A stretch of 64,000 nucleotides of DNA from Ryuthela nishihirai. Taxonomy: Eukaryota; Arthropoda; Arachnida; Araneae; Heptathelidae. Location: contig JAWZYU010000034.1 in assembly GCA_038380435.1 (NCBI GenBank), positions 43,710,901-43,774,900 on the forward strand, in the 5' to 3' direction. Each line of letters opens with the position of its first letter. Within the stretch, counting starts at the first letter, position 1. The notes beneath the pieces are model-generated. The model searched no databases. It was not told the DNA's origin and was given only the letters and a program-made list of their open reading frames with translations. Shown here one piece after another: positions 21,008 through 32,300 of this stretch. The position numbers were made by a program, and so were the translations under genes.

Positions 21008-21826
21008 AGGGTTGGAGTGTTTTACCTCTGAGTGGCACTTTTTTGGCACACGATGAGCTAAATGGGCAGGTCACAATGACCCTGAGGGCTCAGAGAAGGT
21101 TGAGGGAGGGGACGCACTAGAACAGCTGCTGGGAGACAGATGGTAGCCTCCCGTCAAGGCCATCCAGGATATGGCTCTTCCACACATACTGCTCCACACT
21201 CCTGAGGGCACAGCTTAATGTCCCATCCAACGGACGCCGGCATTTCCAAATCCATCTGTGTCCCTACTGACCATGGGTTGGGTTGTTTTACCTCTGAGCG
21301 GCACTTTTTTGCACACAATGGGCTAAATGGCCAGGTGACATGGACCCCGAAGGCTCAGAGCAGGTTGGGGGAGGGGACCCACTGGAACAGCTGTTGGGAG
21401 ACAGATGGTAGCCTCCCGTCAAGGCCATCCAGCGTGTTCTTTAACGTTGGATTGTTTTACCTCTGAGCGGCACTGTTTTGCACACCATTGGCTAAATGGC
21501 CAGGTCACAAGGACTCCAAAGGCTTAGAGAAGGTTGGGGGAGGGGACCCACTGGAACAGCTGTTGGTAGTCAGATGGTAGCCTCCCGTCAAGGCCATCCA
21601 GCATGTTCTTTAACGTGCACAGGGTATGGCTCTCCCGCAGACGGGGCCACGGCTTAACGTCCCATCCGACCGACGGCAGCCTTTCCAAGCCCATCGGTGT
21701 ACCCTACTGACCGTGGGCAGGGCGGGGAATTTTGCGGAGATAAATCTCAACGCTGACCCAGCTGGGACTCGAACCGGGAACTACAGATTACGAGCCTGGC
21801 GCGCTACCGACTGAGCCACTCCCGCC
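21008..21826 (-). mobile_element. Two adjacent SINE1 copies, reverse orientation
   Basis: 21008-21275 is a short diverged copy (tail plus part of body). 21276-21826 is a better one with two tail units, complete body and full tRNA head ending ctgagccactcccgcccc. Region 21827-22060 is unique with nothing recognised. Confidence 0.8.
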
Positions 21827-22061
21827 CCAATCCTTTTTAAGAAAAATGTTTTTAGAAACTCAATCAGGGTCCTCTTATCGGGTCCCCTATGGGTCCGGAA
21901 CCCTTGGGGGCCCGATGGTTCCAGCCTAGTTCCGTCCTTGATCCTATCTATATCACGAATTTTTCATTATATTTAAAATTATATATTTAAAAAATCTCTA
22001 AAACGGAGGGGGAAAATGCCAAATATTTTTTCTGAATTCTGCAATCAACCATAGGAAAATA

Positions 22062-22432
22062 TCTGGCAACGATCTTTTTTTTTTAGAGATTAGTGATCTG
22101 GCAACCTTCGTGTCACGTGATTACAGAATTCAGGAAAAATATCTGGAGCGTGTACAACAACTGTACACGCTCCAGTTACCGTTCACAACAAACTGGAGCG
22201 TGTGCAGTTACTTGAGCGTGTGCAGCGCTCCAGTTTGCTGTGAACGGTAACTGCACACGCTCAATATTTCCGTGAGTGAGCCCACACAATCTAGTATCAA
22301 AATAATATGACCACCTACAGTCGCTCAAAAAAGTATCCGAACACTATGATTGATTACAGAATTCAGAAAAAATATCTGGCAATGATTTTTTTAGAAAATA
22401 ATGATCTGGCAAACCTTCGTGTCACGTGACAC
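22062..22432. mobile_element. Composite palindromic element (MITE half + module B + MITE half)
   Basis: Contains part of the MITE (aaatatctggcaacgat), then gaattcaggaaaaatatctg, the CTGGAGCGTGT hairpins, aataatatgaccacctacag and a fresh MITE 5' half (tcgctcaaaaaagtatccga). It ends at the centre of the MITE palindrome (cgtgtcacgtgacacg). It lies just past the 3' end of the gene. Confidence 0.75.
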
Positions 22433-22856
22433 GTGTACAATGGAATTCTACTCATCCCCCCCCCCCATCTTTTATTATTTTTTGTCGCTCGATCCAATCT
22501 CAACCCCCCCCCCCCATCTCTTTTCCTTTATTACTTTATTTTGATTTTTTATATTTTTAGATCCAGGACAGCATATAAGCATAAAACATAATATTAATAG
22601 AGATTTCATTATGGATATTTCCTGTTTTAATTAGATACATTCCCTACGCTACAACCATGAAATCACGGCGTTAATTTTTTTCATTTGTTAGACTGAAGGC
22701 ATAAATAAATTACGTTCCATGTCTCAACCGTGTAGAAATTGTTCCGAATCCCTGCGTCATAGAATGCAGACCATTTTCACTTTCCCATTTCAAAACACCT
22801 TCGAGCGATGCGAAAAATCAAAATCAAAAAAAGCTTTGTTCTATTTCTTTTTTTCG
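22433..22856 (-). other. 3' flank / probable 3' UTR of the VWC gene
   Basis: Sequence following the stop codon on the minus strand. Minus-strand AATAAA hexamers (plus TTTATT) occur at 22535-22540, 22527-22532 and 22471-22476, so polyadenylation about 320-400 bases after the stop is plausible. Two C-rich runs (about 22456 and 22506) are simple repeats. The UTR extent is inferred only. Confidence 0.4.
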
Positions 22857-22972
22857 TCAACAGATGGCGGTGCACGCAATGCCTTCTGCAGAGCAGACGC
22901 ATTCCTTGCAAGTCTGGCTGAGGGCGGCCACTAGGTCGTTCACTTTGTAATACTTTCCGTACACGTTGCAGC
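22857..22972 (-). CDS. VWC gene, last exon: C-terminal half VWC module
   Basis: The acceptor is a pyrimidine-rich tract ending ttctttag before GCTGCAACG; the exon supplies the last two bases of a split Gly codon and continues for 37 codons to TGA. The peptide has six cysteines (spaced as C, then CKECVC, then C and a final C), which match the first six of the ten VWC cysteines. The CCxxxxC second half is absent because the stop follows directly after cysteine 6. No good donor precedes the stop, so this looks like the genuine C-terminus of the protein and not a truncated exon. The hydrophobic run VNDLVAALSQ sits in the place of the usual Gly/polar loop. Confidence 0.8.
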
Positions 22973-23077
22973 CTAAAGAAAAAAAGAATATCATTATTTT
23001 GAATATTTTTAAAATACTAAAATACATATAGCATATAATACACTGAACGCTACTATTAGTGGTTTTCAAATTCAGTG

Positions 23078-23530
23078 TTTAGGGGGGCGATTAGTGGATA
23101 AGGCTCCAGACTTGTAATCTGTAGTTCCCAGGCTCGAACTTAGGGAAATTTATCTCTTGAACTTGAGGGTTAAATTGCGGCACACATAATGGGCTAAATG
23201 GCCAGTTCACAAAGACTCCGAAGGCTCAGAGAAGGTTGGGGGACGGGACCCACTGGAGCAGCTGTTGGGAGACAGATGGTAGCCTCCCGTCAAGGCCATC
23301 CAGCGTGTTCTTTAACGTGCACAGGGTATGGCTCTCCCGCACACGGGGCCACGGCTTAACGTCTCATCCGACGGATGGCGGCCTTTCCAAGCCCATAGGT
23401 GTCCCCTACTGACCGTGGGCAGGGCGGGGAATTTTGCGGAGATAAATCTCAACGCTGACCCAGCTGGGACTCGAACCTGGGAACTACAGATTACGAGCCT
23501 GGCGCGCTACCGACTGAGCCACCCCCGCCC
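23078..23530 (-). mobile_element. SINE1 copies in the last intron (first cluster)
   Basis: A short plus-strand tRNA-like head (23080-23140, taatctgtagttcccaggct) is followed by a complete reverse-orientation SINE1 (about 23166-23530) ending in the head complement gactgagccacccccgccc. All are intronic with respect to the VWC gene. Confidence 0.75.
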
Positions 23531-23534
23531 ATGA

Positions 23535-23992
23535 GAAGGTTGGGGGAGGGGACCTACTAGAACAGCTATTGGGAGACAGATGGTAGCCTCCCGTCAAGAC
23601 CATCCAGCGTGTTCTTTAACGTTGGGTTGTTTTACCTCTGAGCGGCACTTTTTGGCACACCATGGGCTAAATGGCCAGGTCACAAAGACCCCGAAGGCTC
23701 AGAGAAGGTTGGGGGACGGGACCCACTGGAGCAGCTGTTGGGAGACAGATGGTAGCCTCCCGTCAAGGACATCCAGCGTGTTCTTTAACATGCAAGGGTA
23801 TGGCTCTCCCGCCAACGATGTCACAGCTTAACGTCCCATCCGATGGACGGCATCTTTTCCAAGAGCCCATCGGTGTCCCCACTGACCGTGGGCAGTTTTG
23901 TGGAGATAAATCTGTATGCTGACCCTGGTCAGACTCGAACCTGGGAACTGCATATTACGAGCCTGGTGCACTACCGACTGAACCCCCTCCCA
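23535..23992 (-). mobile_element. SINE1 with two tail units, reverse orientation
   Basis: A partial plus a full tail unit, then a body with deletions (cgccaacgatgtcacagctt) and a decayed head near 23930-23990. It abuts the previous SINE1 without unique sequence between them. Confidence 0.75.
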
Positions 23993-23999
23993 TGCACGT

Positions 24000-24665
24000 T
24001 AAAGAACATGCTGGAATGTCTTGACAGAAGGCTTCCATCTTTCTCCCAACAGCCGTTCCAGTGCGTCCTCCCTCAACCTTCTGTGAGCCCGGGGTCCTTG
24101 TAACCTTGCCAGGGCGGGTGTGGCTCGGGCGATAGCGCACCAGGCTCGTAATCTGCAGTTCCCAGGTTCGAGTTGAGCTGGGTCAGCATTGAGATTTATC
24201 TCCGCAAAATTCCCCGCCCTGCCCACGGTCAGTAGGGGACACCGATGGGCTTGGAAAGGTCGCCGTCCGTCGGAGGGGACGTTAAGCCTTGGTCCCGTGT
24301 ATGAGAGAGCCTTACCCTGTGCACGTTAAAGAACACGCTGGATGGCCTTGACGGGAGGCTACCATCTGTCTCTCAACATCTGTTCCAGTGGGTCCCCTCC
24401 CCCAACCTTCTCTGAGCCTTCGGGGTCCATGTGACCTGGCCATTTAGCCCATTGTATGTAAAAAAGTGCCGCTCAGAGGTAAAACAACCCAACGTTAAAG
24501 AACACGCTGGATGGCCTTGACGGGAGGCTACCATCTGTCTCCCAACAGCTATTCCAGTGGGTCTCCTCCCCCAACCTTCTCTGAGCCTTCGGTGTTCATG
24601 TGACCTGGCCATTTAGCCATGGTGTGCAAAAAAGTGCCGCTCAGAGGTAAAACAACCCAACCCAA
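24000..24665 (+). mobile_element. SINE1 fragment and SINE1 with two tail units
   Basis: A tail fragment (24000-24110) is followed by a complete head (gggtgtggctcgggcgatag), body and two tail units ending aaaacaacccaacccaaa near 24664. A further tail scrap (ccatttagcccattgtgtgc) follows to about 24730. All are intronic. Confidence 0.75.
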
Positions 24666-24996
24666 ATGTAATCTTGCCATTTAGCCCATTGTGTGCTAAA
24701 AAAAGTGCCGCTCACAGGTAAAACAGCACAAAATAAGCATTGGAAAATTATGGGATCCTACAGGATATATATTGATATTTACGTGGCTGCAAGATTTGAA
24801 AAAAAGTGGTACAAAACATTTTGAGGGTAATATTTATTTTGAAATTCACAGACGCTGTAATTAAAATCTAAACTAAAATCCGTACGAGTTCAGTGCACGA
24901 TTCACCCCCCCCCCTCCCTTCTTGAAGACACCCACTATCTTCATTTATTACTAATTTTTTTGTCACAGTATTCTTGGGAAAGAGAATTTTTTTTAC

Positions 24997-25734
24997 CTGA
25001 TACTTTTAAGAGTCCTGCCATCTCTGCTGCAATGTCGTCGACAGATTCTCCATCATATTGAAGCCTCAGTTCAGTGACGTCAGCAGGCTCGGGCGCTTCC
25101 GTGGCCCGAGTGTGGAAGCCAGGCAGCACCGTGCTGCCATCTGGTGAGCGGTGTGGAGAGATAGCTATTTTCGATGCTGGTAAAGTGACCGCACCATCCA
25201 TCGCTTTCCTAACGCCACTCGAATTATCGTGGATTGCTGCAGATTTATTATGGGACTTCTTTTCTGCGTTCTCTGAGATTTCTGTGAACGTCGGAGCCAA
25301 AGGAGTCGGATTTTCAGAGAGAGTTTGGGTTATGATTGTCGTGGAAGCAGAAGTTTTGATGTCACGTTGAGGTAAAAAGCCATCTTTGTTTTCCAGATTG
25401 AGACCAGATGAGTTCGTTTCATGGTTTGAGATTTGCGTAGGGATTTTCACCTTTTCTGTCGTTGGGATAAGTGGAGTGCGAATTTCACCACCAGGTTGTT
25501 GAGTTACTGCGGACAAGACTTGATTTGAATTGAGAGATGAAATCTGATTTGTTGAAATCTGATTTGTTGAAATCGATGTGTTGGAATTCTGTCCTGATAT
25601 CAGAGGATATCCAGAAGGTAGAGGCCTCCATTGATTGTCGGATGTTAGAGGGGGAGGTTGCCTACGCAACGGAGGAGGAATAGGAGCTGGCCCATTGACG
25701 TCATTCGGGGGACGAAGAGAATCCAACTTTGTTC
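24997..25734 (-). CDS. VWC gene, exon 7: 246-residue Ser/Thr/Pro/Asn-rich linker
   Basis: Acceptor ttgccag before GAACAAAG; donor GTAAAA after ...GTATCAG. Length 738, phase 1 at both ends. The first third is proline-rich (PPNDVNGPAPIPPPLRRQPPP), followed by a small internal repeat of ISTNQIS around residues 50-70, then Thr/Ser-rich sequence with several N-x-S/T sites (for example ETNSSG). No cysteine-rich module is present. It links the third complete VWC to the terminal half module. The composition fits an extended, O-glycosylated spacer; the glycosylation is inferred. Confidence 0.85.
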
Positions 25735-25859
25735 CTGGCAACGAAAAGTTTTTTTATTCTGAAAGGAATTAATAAACAATTGATATATTCTATAAACAAA
25801 GTCAAATTTATTTCCGTTATTTGAACACAGGTTAATACATATATCAATCGTAAGTCAAT

Positions 25860-26243
25860 GGGGCGGGGGTGGCTCAGTCGGTAGCGCGCCAGGCTCGTAA
25901 TCTGCAGTTCCCAGATTAGTCCCAGTTGGGTCTGCGTTGAGATTTATCTCCGCGAAATTCCCCCGCCCTGCCCACGGTCAGTAGGGGACACCGATGGTCT
26001 TGGAAAGGCCGCCGTCCGACGGATGGGACGTTAAGCTGTGACCCCGTGTGCGGGATAGCCATACCCTGATGCAAATTAAAGAACACGCTGGATGGCCTTG
26101 ACGGGAGAGTACCATCTGTCTCCCAACAGCTGTTCCAGTGGGTCTCTTTCCCCAACCTTCTCTGAGTCTTCGGGGTCCATGTGACCTGGAATTGTGGTTA
26201 AAAGAAAAGTGCCGGTCAGAGGTAAAACAACCCAACTCGAAAC
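25860..26243 (+). mobile_element. SINE1 copy in the largest intron
   Basis: Complete head, body and one tail; the B box is damaged (cccagattagtcccagttgg). The tail has a small internal deletion replacing the catggtgtgc segment. Confidence 0.85.
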
Positions 26244-26352
26244 ACCCGAGACACAATTTTTCACGTTTTTAGCACTCGTAGTAGATCATGGTGTGACTTC
26301 TACCTGATCTTTAATTGACCTTGAAAGACACGTCGGAGGTCAAATTTTGTAT
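26244..26352 (-). repeat. Old dispersed repeat, copy 1
   Basis: On the minus strand it matches 45290-45425 with many differences. Shared blocks are tgtctttcaaggtca, gatcta.acga.tgcta and aacatgaaaaatt (two positions vary). The family is unidentified. Confidence 0.55.
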
Positions 26353-26383
26353 TTTTTGGCGAGATCTACGACCCGGATTACCC

Positions 26384-29300
26384 TTGGTAGGGATACTTTG
26401 CTTCTGGGATTTGTTTCCAAAAACAGAGTGTAGTCGGAAACCAGTTTTCTGAAGATTGGGATACTTTGCTACTGGGATTTGTTCCCAAAAACAGAGAGTA
26501 GTCGGAAGCCAGTTTTGTGAAGGTTGGGATACTTTGCTTCTGGGATTTGTTTCCAAAAACAGAGAGTAGTCGGAAGCCAGATTTCTGAAGATTGGGATAC
26601 TTTGCTACTGGGATTTGTTCCCAAAAACAGAGTGTAGTCGGAAGCCAGTTTTCTGAAGATTGGGATACTTTGCTTCTGGGATTTGTTTCCAAAAACAGAG
26701 AGTAGTCGGAAGCCAGATTTCTGAAGATTGGGATACTTTGCTACTGGGATTTGTTCCCAAAAACAGAGTGTAGTCGGAAGCCAGTTTTCTGAAGATTGGG
26801 ATACTTTGCTTCTGGGATTTGTTTCCAAAAACAGAGAGTAGTCGGAAGCCAGTTTTGTGAAGGTTGGGATACTTTGCTACTGGGATTTGTTCCCAAAAAC
26901 AGAGAGTAGTCGGAAGCCAGATTTCTGAAGATTGGGATACTTTGCTACTGGGATTTGTTCCCAAAAACAGAGAGTAGTCGGAAGCCAGTTTTCTGAAGAT
27001 TGGGATACTTTGCTTCTGGGATTTGTTTCCAAAAACAGAGAGTAGTCGGAAGCCAGTTTTGTGAAGGTTGGGATACTTTGCTACTGGGATTTGTTTCCAA
27101 AAACAGAGAGTAGTCGGAAGCCAGTTTTCTGAAGATTGGGATACTTTGCTACTGGGATTTGTTCCCAAAAACAGAGAGTAGTCGGAAGCCAGTTTTGTGA
27201 AGGTTGGGATAATTTGCTTCTGGGATTTGTTTCCAAAAACAGAGTGTAGTCGGAAGCCAGTTTTCTGAAGATTGGGATACTTTGCTTCTGGGATTTGTTT
27301 CCAAAAACAGAGAGTAGTCGGAAGCCAGTTTTGTGAAGGTTGGGATACTTTGCTACTGGGATTTGTTCCCAAAAACAGAGAGTAGTCGGAAGCCAGTTTT
27401 GTGAAGGTTGGGATACTTTGCTTCTGGGATTTGTTTCCAAAAACAGAGAGTAGTCGGAAGCCAGATTTCTGAAGATTGGGATACTTTGCTACTGGGATTT
27501 GTTCCCAAAAACAGAGTGTAGTCGGAAGCCAGTTTTCTGAAGATTGGGATACTTTGCTACTGGGATTTGTTCCCAAAAACAGAGAGTAGTCGGAAGCCAG
27601 TTTTGTGAAGGTTGGGATACTTTGCTTCTGGGATTTGTTTCCAAAAACAGAGAGTAGTCGGAAGCCAGTTTTTTGAAGGTTGGGATACTTTGCTACTGGG
27701 ATTTGTTCCCAAAAACAGAGAGTAGTCGGAAGCCAGATTTCTGAAGATTGGGATACTTTGCTACTGGGATTTGTTCCCAAAAACAGAGTGTAGTCGGAAG
27801 CCAGGTTTCTGAAGATTGGGATACTTTGCTTCTGGGATTTGTTTCCAAAAACAGAGAGTAGTCGGAAGCCAGTTTTGTGAAGGTTGGGATACTTTGCTAC
27901 TGGGATTTGTTCCCAAAAACAGAGAGTAGTCGGAAGCCAGATTTCTGAAGATTGGGATACTTTGCTACTGGGATTTGTTCCCAAAAACAGAGAGTAGTCG
28001 GAAGCCAGTTTTGTGAAGGTTGGGATACTTTGCTACTGGGATTTGTTTCCAAAAACAGAGAGTAGTCGGAAGCCAGTTTTCTGAAGATTGGGATACTTTG
28101 CTACTGGGATTTGTTCCGAAAAACAGAGAGTAGTCGGAAGCCAGTTTTCTGAAGATTGGGATACTTTGCTTCTGGGATTTGTTCCCAAAAACAGAGAGCA
28201 GTCGGAAGCCAGTTTTCTGAAGATTGGGATACTTTGCTTCTGGGATTTGTTCCCAAAAACAGAGAGCAGTCGGAAGCCAGTTTTCTGAAGATTGGGATAC
28301 TTTGCTACTGGGATTTGTTCCCAAAAACAGAGAGTAGTCGGAAGCCAGTTTTCTGAAGATTGGGATACTTTGCTACTGGGATTTGTTCCCAAAAACAGAG
28401 AGCAGTCGGAAGCCAGTTTTCTGAAGATAGGGATACTTTGCTTCTGGGATTTGTTCCCAAAAACAGAGAGTAGTCGGAAGCCAGTTTTCTGAAGATTGGG
28501 ATACTTTGCTACTGGGATTTGTTCCCAAAAACAGAGAGCAGTCGGAAGCCAGTTTTCTGAAGATTGGGATACTTTGCTTCTGGGATTTGTTTCCAAAAAC
28601 AAAGAGTAGTCGGAAGCCAGTTTTGTGAAGGTTGGGATACTTTGCTACTGGGATTTGTTCCCAAAAACAGAGAGTAGTCGGAAGCCAGTTTTGTGAAGGT
28701 TGGGATACTTTGCTTCTGGGATTTGTTTCCAAAAACAGAGAGTAGTCGGAAGCCAGATTTCTGAACATTGGGATACTTTGCTTCTGGGATTTGTTCCCAA
28801 AAACAGAGTGTAGTCGGAAGCCAGTTTTCTGAAGATTGGGATACTTTGCTTCTGGGATTTGTTCCCAAAAACAGAGAGTAGTCGGAAGCCAGGTTTCTGA
28901 AGATTGGGATACTTTGCTTCTGGGATTTGTTTCCAAAAACAGAGAGTAGTCGGAAGCCAGGTTTCTGAAGATTGGGATACTTTGCTTCTGGGATTTGTTT
29001 CCAAAAACAGAGAGTAGTCGGAAGCCAGTTTTGTGAAGGTTGGGATACTTTGCTACTGGGATTTGTTCCCAAAAACAGAGAGTAGTCGGAAGCCAGATTT
29101 CTGAAGATTGGGATACTTTGCTACTGGGATTTGTTCCCAAAAACAGAGTGTAGTCGGAAGCCAGTTTTCTGAAGATTGGGATACTTTGCTTCTGGGATTT
29201 GTTTCCAAAAACAGAGAGTAGTCGGAAGCCAGGTTTCTGAAGATTGGGATACTTTGCTTCTGGGATTTGTTTCCAAAAACAGAGAGTAGTCGGAAGCCAG

Positions 29301-32300
29301 TTTTGTGAAGGTTGGGATACTTTGCTACTGGGATTTGTTCCCAAAAACAGAGAGTAGTCAGAAGCCAGTTTTGTGAAGGTTGGGATACTTTGCTTCTGGG
29401 ATTTGTTTCCAAAAACAGAGAGTAGTCGGAAGCCAGTTTTCTGAAGATTGGGATACTTTGCTACTGGGATTTGTTCCCAAAAACAGAGAGTAGTCGGAAG
29501 CCAGTTTTGTGAAGGTTGGGATACTTTGCTTCTGGGATTTGTTTCCAAAAACAGAGAGTAGTCGGAAGCCAGTTTTGTGAAGGTTGGGATACTTTGCTAC
29601 TGGGATTTGTTCCCAAAAACAGAGAGTAGTCGGAAGCCAGATTTCTGAAGATTGGGATACTTTGCTTCTGGGATTTGTTTCCAAAAACAGAGAGTAGTCG
29701 GAAGCCAGATTTGTGAAGGTTGGGATACTTTGCTACTGGGATTTGTTCCCAAAAACAGAGAGTAGTCGGAAGCCAGTTTTGTGAAGGTTGGGATACTTTG
29801 CTTCTGGGATTTGTTTCCAAAAACAGAGAGTAGTCGGAAGCCAGATTTCTGAAGATTGGGATACTTTGCTACTGGGATTTGTTCCCAAAAACAGAGTGTA
29901 GTCGGAAGCCAGTTTTCTGAAGATTGGGATACTTTGCTTCTGGGATTTGTTTCCAAAAACAGAGAGTAGTCGGAAGCCAGTTTTGTGAAGGTTGGGATAC
30001 TTTGCTACTGGGATTTGTTCCCAAAAACAGAGAGTAGTCGGAAGCCAGATTTCTGAAGATTGGGATACTTTGCTACTGGGATTTGTTCCCAAAAACAGAG
30101 AGTAGTCGGAAGCCAGTTTTGTGAAGGTTGGGATACTTTGCTACTGGGATTTGTTTCCAAAAACAGAGAGTAGTCGGAAGCCAGTTTTCTGAAGATTGGG
30201 ATACTTTGCTACTGGGATTTGTTTCCAAAAACAGAGAGTAGTCGGAAGCCAGTTTTCTGAAGATTGGGATACTTTGCTACTGGGATTTGTTCCGAAAAAC
30301 AGAGAGTAGTCGGAAGCCAGTTTTCTGAAGATTGGGATACTTTGCTTCTGGGATTTGTTCCGAAAAACAGAGAGTAGTCGGAAGCCAGTTTTCTGAAGAT
30401 TGGGATACTTTGCTTCTGGGATTTGTTCCCAAAAACAGAGAGTAGTCGGAAGCCAGTTTTCTGAAGATTGGGATACTTTGCTTCTGGGATTTGTTCCCAA
30501 AAACAGAGAGTAGTCGGAAGCCAGTTTTCTGAAGATTGGGATACTTTGCTTCTGGGATTTGTTTCCAAAAACAGAGAGTAGTCGGAAGCCAGTTTTGTGA
30601 AGGTTGGGATACTTTGCTACTGGGATTTGTTCCCAAAAACAGAGAGTAGTCGGAAGCCAGTTTTGTGAAGGTTGGGATACTTTGCTTCTGGGATTTGTTT
30701 CCAAAAACAGAGAGTAGTCGGAAGCCAGATTTCTGAAGATTGGGATACTTTGCTTCTGGGATTTGTTCCCAAAAACAGAGAGTAGTCGGAAGCCAGGTTT
30801 CTGAAGATTGGGATACTTTGCTTCTGGGATTTGTTTCCAAAAACAGAGAGTAGTCGGAAGCCAGGTTTCTGAAGATTGGGATACTTTGCTTCTGGGATTT
30901 GTTTCCAAAAACAGAGAGTAGTCGGAAGCCAGGTTTCTGAAGATTGGGATACTTTGCTTCTGGGATTTGTTTCCAAAAACAGAGAGTAGTCGGAAGCCAG
31001 TTTTGTGAAGGTTGGGATACTTTGCTACTGGGATTTGTTCCCAAAAACAGAGAGTAGTCGGAAGCCAGATTTCTGAAGATTGGGATACTTTGCTACTGGG
31101 ATTTGTTCCCAAAAACAGAGTGTAGTCGGAAGCCAGTTTTCTGAAGATTGGGATACTTTGCTTCTGGGATTTGTTTCCAAAAACAGAGAGTAGTCGGAAG
31201 CCAGGTTTCTGAAGATTGGGATACTTTGCTACTGGGATTTGTTTCCAAAAACAGAGAGTAGTCGGAAGCCAGTTTTGTGAAGGTTGGGATACTTTGCTAC
31301 TGGGATTTGTTTCCAAAAACAGAGAGTAGTCGGAAGCCAGTTTTCTGAAGATTGGGATACTTTGCTTCTGGGATTTGTTTCCAAAAACAGAGAGTAGTCG
31401 GAAGCCAGTTTTCTGAAGATTGGGATACTTTGCTTCTGGGATTTGTTTCCAAAAACAGAGAGCAGTCGGAAGCCAGATTTCTGAAGATTGGGATACTTTG
31501 CTTCTGGGATTTGTTCCCAAAAACAGAGTGTAGTCGGAAGCCAGTTTTCTGAAGATTGGGATACTTTGCTTCTGGGATTTGTTCCCAAAAACAGAGAGTA
31601 GTCGGAAGCCAGGTTTCTGAAGATTGGGATACTTTGCTTCTGGGATTTGTTTCCAAAAACAGAGAGTAGTCGGAAGCCAGGTTTCTGAAGATTGGGATAC
31701 TTTGCTTCTGGGATTTGTTTCCAAAAACAGAGAGTAGTCGGAAGCCAGTTTTCTGAAGGTTGGGATACTTTGCTACTGGGATTTGTTCCCAAAAACAGAG
31801 AGTAGTCGGAAGCCAGATTTCTGAAGATTGGGATACTTTGCTACTGGGATTTGTTCCCAAAAGCAGAGTGTAGTCGGAAGCCAGTTTTCTGAAGATTGGG
31901 ATACTTTGCTTCTGGGATTTGTTTCCAAAAACAGAGAGTAGTCGGAATCCAGGTTTCTGAAGATTGGGATACTTTGCTTCTGGGATTTGTTTCCAAAAAC
32001 AGAGAGTAGTCGGAAGCCAGTTTTGTGAAGGTTGGGATACTTTGCTACTGGGATTTGTTCCCAAAAACAGAGAGTAGTCGGAAGCCAGTTTTCTGAAGAT
32101 TGGGATACTTTGCTTCTGGGATTTGTTTCCAAAAACAGAGAGTAGTCGGAAGCCAGTTTTGTGAAGGTTGGGATACTTTGCTACTGGGATTTGTTCCCAA
32201 AAACAGAGAGTAGTCGGAAGCCAGTTTTGTGAAGGTTGGGATACTTTGCTTCTGGGATTTGTTTCCAAAAACAGAGAGTAGTCGGAAGCCAGGTTTCTGA

